Of a stretch of DNA of 10,381 nt, positions 6,482-10,381 are shown piece by piece; position 1 is the stretch's first letter, and every line of letters begins with the position of its first letter. The stretch covers positions 1 to 10,381 of the forward strand of contig JAQTVP010000043.1 of assembly GCA_028707015.1 (NCBI GenBank). Direction: 5' to 3'. The DNA is from Dehalococcoidales bacterium (GTDB lineage: Bacteria > Chloroflexota > Dehalococcoidia > Dehalococcoidales > JAQTVP01). Position numbers and translations under genes: made by a program. The notes under the pieces are model-generated. The model was given only the letters and a program-made list of their open reading frames with translations, did not search any database and was not told where the DNA came from.

Positions 6482-8299
6482 ATGAAAAAACTTCTCTCCG
6501 GGAATGAAGCTATAGCCCTCGGGGCTTACCATGCTGGTGTTAAAGTTGCTACTGCTTACCCCGGTACTCCTAGCACTGAAATATTAGAATATATTTCACA
6601 GTATAGTAATGTTTATGCTGAATGGTCTACCAATGAAAAGGTGGCACTAGAAGTAGCATTAGGGTCTGCCTATGGTGGTGCCCGTTCCATGGTATCAATG
6701 AAACATGTCGGGCTTAATGTTGCTGGGGATCCTTTTATGGCAGCCTCAACAACCGGTATCAATGCCGGATTGGTAATCATCGTAGCTGATGATCCTGGTA
6801 TGCATAGCTCACAAAATGAACAGGACACTCGTTACTATGCCAAGCTAGCTAAAATACCTGTCTTAGAACCAAGCGATAGCCAGGAAGCTTATGATTTTAT
6901 GACCTTGGCTTTCAATATAAGCGAGAAATTTGATACACCGGTACTGGTTCGCAGTACTACTCGTATTTCACATTCCAAATCGGCTGTTACCATAACCGGA
7001 CAGCGTGAAAATACTGATGCAAATATTAAATACTCTCGTGATTTTGAGAAAAATGTTTTGTTGCCAGTAAACGCCAGAATACGTCATGCTCAAATAGAAA
7101 AAAGATTACTTGAATTAGCTGCTTATGCCGAGATAATTCCGGTAAATACAGTAGAAACAGGCAATTCTAACCTGGGAATAATTAGCAGTGGAATCGCTTA
7201 TCAATATGCCAGACAAACATTTCCCAAAGCATCTTTTCTGAAATTGGGTATGCCTTATCCTCTACCTCAGGAACTTATCCAAAATTTTGCCTCACAAACA
7301 GAGAAACTACTAGTAATCGAGGAACTTGACCCCTTTATTGAAGAGCATATTCTCATGCTGGGTATAAAGATAATCGGTAAGAAATATATACCATTGATTG
7401 GTGAGCTGAATCCGGATATTGTTGCAGACTGTGGGCGCAAGGCTCATCTATTACCGAAGGCTACTTCCAGAAAAACAATCTCCCTGATAAACAATTTACC
7501 AGGACGCCCTCCTCTTCTCTGTGCTGGTTGTCCCCACACGGGTATATTCTTTGTACTTAGCAGTATAGACCACCGCAATAGAATTTCAGGAAATGATGAT
7601 GAGCTTAACAGTAAACTTTCAATGGCAATTACGGGAGATATCGGCTGTTATACACTGGCAGCCTTACCACCACTTAATGCCATGGATACCTGCGCCTGCA
7701 TGGGAGCCAGTATTGGTCAGGCACTGGGATTAGAGAAAGCTGGACTGGCCAGTAAAATTGTGGCAGTCATCGGCGATTCTACGTTCCTGCATTCTGGAAT
7801 TACCCCCCTAGTTAATGCCGTTTATAATAAAGGTCAAATAACAGTAATCATTCTGGATAATGGTACCACTGCCATGACTGGCCATCAGCATAATCCCGGT
7901 ACGGGTATTACCGCCCAGGGTGAAACTACTCAGCAAGTATACTTGGGAAATCTGGTTCGTGGCATCGGGGTTAAGGATGTTCAAATAGTCAATGCCTATA
8001 ATATGAAGGAATTAAGAAATGCCGTTAGAAATTCTTTGGACAACCCCGAACTTTCCGTCATTATAGTGCGTGGCACTTGCCAGGTAATCGCTCCAAAGAT
8101 TTCTTCACCAAACTATATTGATAAAGATAAATGCAACCAGTGTAATATCTGCTCCATGATCGGGTGCCCGGCTATTCAATACCAGGATGAACAAGTATAT
8201 ATTAATGATACTTTATGTGCGGGTGATGATTGTGCTATTTGTGCACAAATTTGCCCGCAGAACGCTATAATTTCTCAAACTATCGTCAAGAAAGTATAA
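6482..8299 (+). CDS. iorA: Indolepyruvate ferredoxin oxidoreductase, alpha subunit
   Basis: Catalytic subunit of 605 residues. With IorB it converts aryl pyruvates (indolepyruvate, phenylpyruvate, hydroxyphenylpyruvate) plus CoA to aryl-acetyl-CoA and CO2, reducing ferredoxin; oxygen-sensitive, cytosolic. The N-terminal pyrimidine-binding domain opens with the family-typical MKKLLSGNEAIALGA and includes YPGTPSTEI (26-34) and STNEKVALE (49-57). CAGCPHTG (347-354) precedes the thiamine-diphosphate domain, with GDS at 431-433 and DNGTTAMTGHQ at 459-469. The C-terminus is a two-cluster ferredoxin domain: Cys551, 554, 557, 562 and then Cys579, 584, 587, 591. The spacing in the second set is C-x4-C-x2-C-x3-CP (LCAGDDCAICAQICP), two residues longer at the first step than the usual C-x2-C. 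The ATG start fits family alignment and lacks a ribosome site. iorB follows after 5 bases. Confidence 0.95.
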   Translation: MKKLLSGNEAIALGAYHAGVKVATAYPGTPSTEILEYISQYSNVYAEWSTNEKVALEVALGSAYGGARSMVSMKHVGLNVAGDPFMAASTTGINAGLVIIVADDPGMHSSQNEQDTRYYAKLAKIPVLEPSDSQEAYDFMTLAFNISEKFDTPVLVRSTTRISHSKSAVTITGQRENTDANIKYSRDFEKNVLLPVNARIRHAQIEKRLLELAAYAEIIPVNTVETGNSNLGIISSGIAYQYARQTFPKASFLKLGMPYPLPQELIQNFASQTEKLLVIEELDPFIEEHILMLGIKIIGKKYIPLIGELNPDIVADCGRKAHLLPKATSRKTISLINNLPGRPPLLCAGCPHTGIFFVLSSIDHRNRISGNDDELNSKLSMAITGDIGCYTLAALPPLNAMDTCACMGASIGQALGLEKAGLASKIVAVIGDSTFLHSGITPLVNAVYNKGQITVIILDNGTTAMTGHQHNPGTGITAQGETTQQVYLGNLVRGIGVKDVQIVNAYNMKELRNAVRNSLDNPELSVIIVRGTCQVIAPKISSPNYIDKDKCNQCNICSMIGCPAIQYQDEQVYINDTLCAGDDCAICAQICPQNAIISQTIVKKV

Positions 8300-8304
8300 A
8301 CTAA

Positions 8305-8901
8305 ATGAAAGATTTAAATCTGATAATTGCCGGCGTTGGTGGCCAGGGTAATATACTGGCCAGTAATATTATGGCGGAGGTAGCCCTAACCAGCGGATAT
8401 GATACCAAACAAACGGATACGCTGGGTATGGCCCAACGTGGCGGCAGCGTTATCAGTCAAATTCGTGCAAGCAGCAAAGTTTACTCCCCTTTGATTAAAC
8501 TGGGACAGGCTGACCTAATACTTGCTTTTGAAAAGCTTGAGGCACTAAGGTGGGCACAATATCTGAATAAATATTCTACCGTAATCATCAACAATCACCG
8601 GATAACGCCAACATCAGTAAATATTGGAAAAGAAAATTACCCTGAGGATAAAGAGATAATCAGTATTTTAAAAGAGAAAGCATCCCGGGTTATTTTTATA
8701 AATGGAAACGAATATGCTATTAACTTGGGTAATATCAGAGTATTGAATATATTTATGCTGGGATGTGCTTCATTCTTTCTGCCATTTAAAGTTCAAATAT
8801 GGGAGAATGTTATCAGTCAGCAGCTTCCATCCAAAATAGTCCCCATCAACATAACCGCATTTAATAAAGGAAGAAAGGAAATACAAAATGTTAATTTCTG
8901 A
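8305..8901 (+). CDS. iorB: Indolepyruvate oxidoreductase, beta subunit
   Basis: Partner subunit of IorA, corresponding to the gamma domain of pyruvate:ferredoxin oxidoreductases; 198 residues, the usual size. It begins with the glycine-rich IIAGVGGQGN (about 7-16) and carries the family block TLGMAQRGGSVISQIR (39-54), which follows TKQTD and contributes to CoA/substrate-domain packing in this family. No cysteine cluster is present, as expected, because the clusters sit in IorA. The ATG at 8305 comes 5 bases after the iorA stop, with only a weak purine stretch (AAGAAAG) upstream, which suggests translational coupling. The 3' end overlaps the aminotransferase gene by 14 bases (8888-8901) in another frame and contains that gene's ribosome site. 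Confidence 0.93.
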   Translation: MKDLNLIIAGVGGQGNILASNIMAEVALTSGYDTKQTDTLGMAQRGGSVISQIRASSKVYSPLIKLGQADLILAFEKLEALRWAQYLNKYSTVIINNHRITPTSVNIGKENYPEDKEIISILKEKASRVIFINGNEYAINLGNIRVLNIFMLGCASFFLPFKVQIWENVISQQLPSKIVPINITAFNKGRKEIQNVNF

Positions 8902-10075
8902 TATTGTCAGGAGTAGTATGGAGCAAGGTTCCTGGATCAGAAAAATGTTCGAGGAAGGTAATAACCTTAGAGAACGTTACGGTGACAATAATGTATTTGA
9001 CCTTTCCCTGGGAAACCCAATTATGAATCCACCTGCTGAATTTGTTGAAGAACTAAAAAGAGTTGTGAATAGTCCCCTTCAAGGAATGCACCGCTATATG
9101 GAAAATGCCGGTTATGCTGATACTAGAAAATCGGTAGCTAAATATTTATCAAAAGAGTCTGGTATCGCAATTAACCAGAATGATGTTATTATGACCTGTG
9201 GTGCTGCTGGTGCATTGAATGTCGTTCTGAAAACTATACTTAACCCTGGCGACGAAGTAATTATTTTCCCTCCGTTTTTTCCGGAATACATAAACTATAT
9301 TAAAAACCACGGCGGAGTTGTTAATATAGTATCTGCTGACGAACAGTTTTTACCCAACATCATTGAACTGGATAAAGCTATCGGAGCAAAAACAAAAGCA
9401 GTAATAATTAATTCGCCTAACAACCCTTCCGGAGTTATTTACTCACCTGATTTAATTAATGCCATAGGTAAATTACTGGAAAATAAATCTCTGGAATACG
9501 GCACACCGATAACACTCATCAGCGACGATGCTTACCGTTATATAGTATATGATGGAATTAAGTGCCCGTATGTTTGGCCATATTATAAGCAAAGTGTAAT
9601 CGTAAACTCTTATTCCAAAGATTTGGCTTTACCCGGAGAACGTATTGGATATATTGCTGTTCATCCCGAAATAGCACAGCATGATGAAATAATAGCTGGC
9701 CTTATTTTCTGCAATCGAATATTAGGTTATGTCAACGCGCCGGCATTGATGCAACATGTAATAAGCGCCCTGCAAGGTGTTACCGTATCAATAAATGACT
9801 ACCAGCGAAAGAGAGATTTTCTATATAATAATCTAAAAGATCTTGGCTACCAGCTTACTATGCCCCAAGGCACTTTCTACATGTTCCCTGAATCTCTTAT
9901 AGCAGATGATATTGCCTTTGTCAGCGAACTAGCACAGTATAGAGTACTAACGGTACCAGGTACCGGTTTTGGTTTTCCGGGACATATCCGTATTTCTTAC
10001 TGCGTTAATGATGATACGTTGGAAGGTTCGATTAGTGGTTTTCGTAAACTAGCTGAAAAATACAAGTCAGGTTAG
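8888..10075 (+). CDS. Pyridoxal-phosphate-dependent aminotransferase, class I/II
   Basis: Fold-type I aminotransferase, 395 residues, cytosolic. LSLGNP (39-44) marks the substrate-binding N-terminal part, and CGAAGALN (104-111) forms the phosphate-binding turn. NSPNNPSG (175-182) holds the pyridoxal-phosphate O3' Asn; SDDAYRY (212-218) supplies the Asp for the pyridine nitrogen and a Tyr. The Schiff-base Lys is K244 in NSYSKDLALPGERIGY. GHIRIS (365-370) contains Arg368, the expected alpha-carboxylate ligand. All key residues are present. A strong AGGAA (8876-8880) lies 7 bases before the ATG, and the gene overlaps iorB by 14 bases, so it is expressed with iorAB. The likely job is to supply aryl pyruvates from aromatic amino acids to IorAB, but substrate specificity cannot be read from sequence; a branched-chain or general amino acid aminotransferase is possible. 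Confidence 0.9.
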   Translation: MLISDIVRSSMEQGSWIRKMFEEGNNLRERYGDNNVFDLSLGNPIMNPPAEFVEELKRVVNSPLQGMHRYMENAGYADTRKSVAKYLSKESGIAINQNDVIMTCGAAGALNVVLKTILNPGDEVIIFPPFFPEYINYIKNHGGVVNIVSADEQFLPNIIELDKAIGAKTKAVIINSPNNPSGVIYSPDLINAIGKLLENKSLEYGTPITLISDDAYRYIVYDGIKCPYVWPYYKQSVIVNSYSKDLALPGERIGYIAVHPEIAQHDEIIAGLIFCNRILGYVNAPALMQHVISALQGVTVSINDYQRKRDFLYNNLKDLGYQLTMPQGTFYMFPESLIADDIAFVSELAQYRVLTVPGTGFGFPGHIRISYCVNDDTLEGSISGFRKLAEKYKSG

Positions 10076-10085
10076 TTTCATACTG

Positions 10086-10110
10086 AATATTCCACAGTTT
10101 TTAGAATATT
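10086..10110 (+). terminator. AT-rich hairpin after the ior operon, weak terminator candidate
   Basis: AATATTC (10086-10092) pairs with GAATATT (10104-10110) around an 11-base loop, and only TT-G follows. It starts about 10 bases after the aminotransferase stop. The stem is weak and the T tract short, so termination may be partial and the thioesterase gene could be read through. Confidence 0.25.
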
Positions 10111-10183
10111 TTGTGACAAGTAGATTCGTGTTATTTCTACAGGCAGCCCAAAAATTATATAAGTATACAAAGGTTTTCTAAAT

Positions 10184-10381
10184 ATGGACACAGAAACTAG
10201 CAATACAGATAAATATTTACAATTATTAAAAGAGTCCATAAAATCAGACCCAATTGCATCATTTCTAAATATGCAAGTTATTGAACTTAGACCCGGCTAT
10301 TCAAAGGTATCCTTACAGTTATTGCCTGAATATCAAAATTTTAATGGTTTTGTCTTTGGCGGTATTATTATGGCTATAGCC
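10184..10381 (+). CDS. PaaI-type hotdog-fold thioesterase, N-terminal part (cut by window edge)
   Basis: Sixty-six residues are visible, starting MDTETSNTDKYLQLLKES and running off the right edge. The pattern DPIASFLNMQVIELRPGYSK followed by LQLLPEYQNFNGFVFGGIIM matches the start of the PaaI/hotdog acyl-CoA thioesterase family: beta-strand 1, then an N-x-x-G-x-x-(H/F)-G-G turn before the central helix. Here the turn reads NGFVFGG, with Phe in place of the His of classical PaaI. The catalytic Asp/Glu of the helix lies beyond the window. A ribosome site AAAGG (10169-10173) sits 10 bases before ATG. It is 108 bp downstream of the aminotransferase, in the same direction. By context it may hydrolyse the aryl-acetyl-CoA made by IorAB; this is inference. 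Confidence 0.72.
   Translation, partial: MDTETSNTDKYLQLLKESIKSDPIASFLNMQVIELRPGYSKVSLQLLPEYQNFNGFVFGGIIMAIA

Noticed and set aside
1..10381. CRISPR array, tRNA, transposon or phage/defence genes
   Set aside because: No regularly spaced repeats, cloverleaf-like segment, transposase or integrase motif, or defence-type domain was visible in genes or gaps.

Overview
The window reads as a stretch of chromosome from an anaerobic bacterium with an AT-leaning genome. FabF-type fatty acid synthesis and RecJ point to Bacteria. A ferredoxin-dependent 2-oxoacid oxidoreductase (IorAB) and a double-cluster Fe-S protein point to an anaerobe. The style of RecJ, IorA and MtaB reminds me of Dehalococcoidia-like Chloroflexota or syntrophic Firmicutes, but this rests on memory of family sequences and is a weak assignment. 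Initiation at GTG or TTG is common here: four of the seven complete genes use one.

Layout: (1) Bases 1-475 hold the 3' part of a QueG-like 4Fe-4S protein gene on +, interrupted by a one-base frameshift near 125. (2) After a short convergent gap containing a perfect 18-bp palindrome comes mtaB on -, encoding a tRNA methylthiotransferase, with a good sigma70-type promoter. (3) A divergent gap of about 170 bp leads to fabF and recJ on +. They are tightly coupled, and the recJ ribosome binding site lies inside the end of fabF. (4) A 12-helix MFS transporter stands alone between two gaps of roughly 130-155 bp. (5) A strong extended -10 promoter lies only 12 bp from the iorA start and drives iorA-iorB-aminotransferase, which have 5-bp and overlapping junctions. 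(6) After a 108-bp gap the window ends inside a hotdog-fold PaaI-type thioesterase gene.

The last four genes can be read as one pathway: an aminotransferase converts amino acids (probably aromatic) to 2-oxoacids, IorAB oxidatively decarboxylates these to aryl-acetyl-CoA with reduction of ferredoxin, and the thioesterase could release the aryl acid and recycle CoA. The left half (tRNA modification, fatty acid elongation, ssDNA exonuclease) is housekeeping.

I found no CRISPR array, tRNA, rRNA, insertion sequence, phage gene or defence system. The best candidates for a second look are the nearly leaderless iorA promoter, the amino-acid oxidation module with an adjacent thioesterase, and the frameshifted Fe-S gene.
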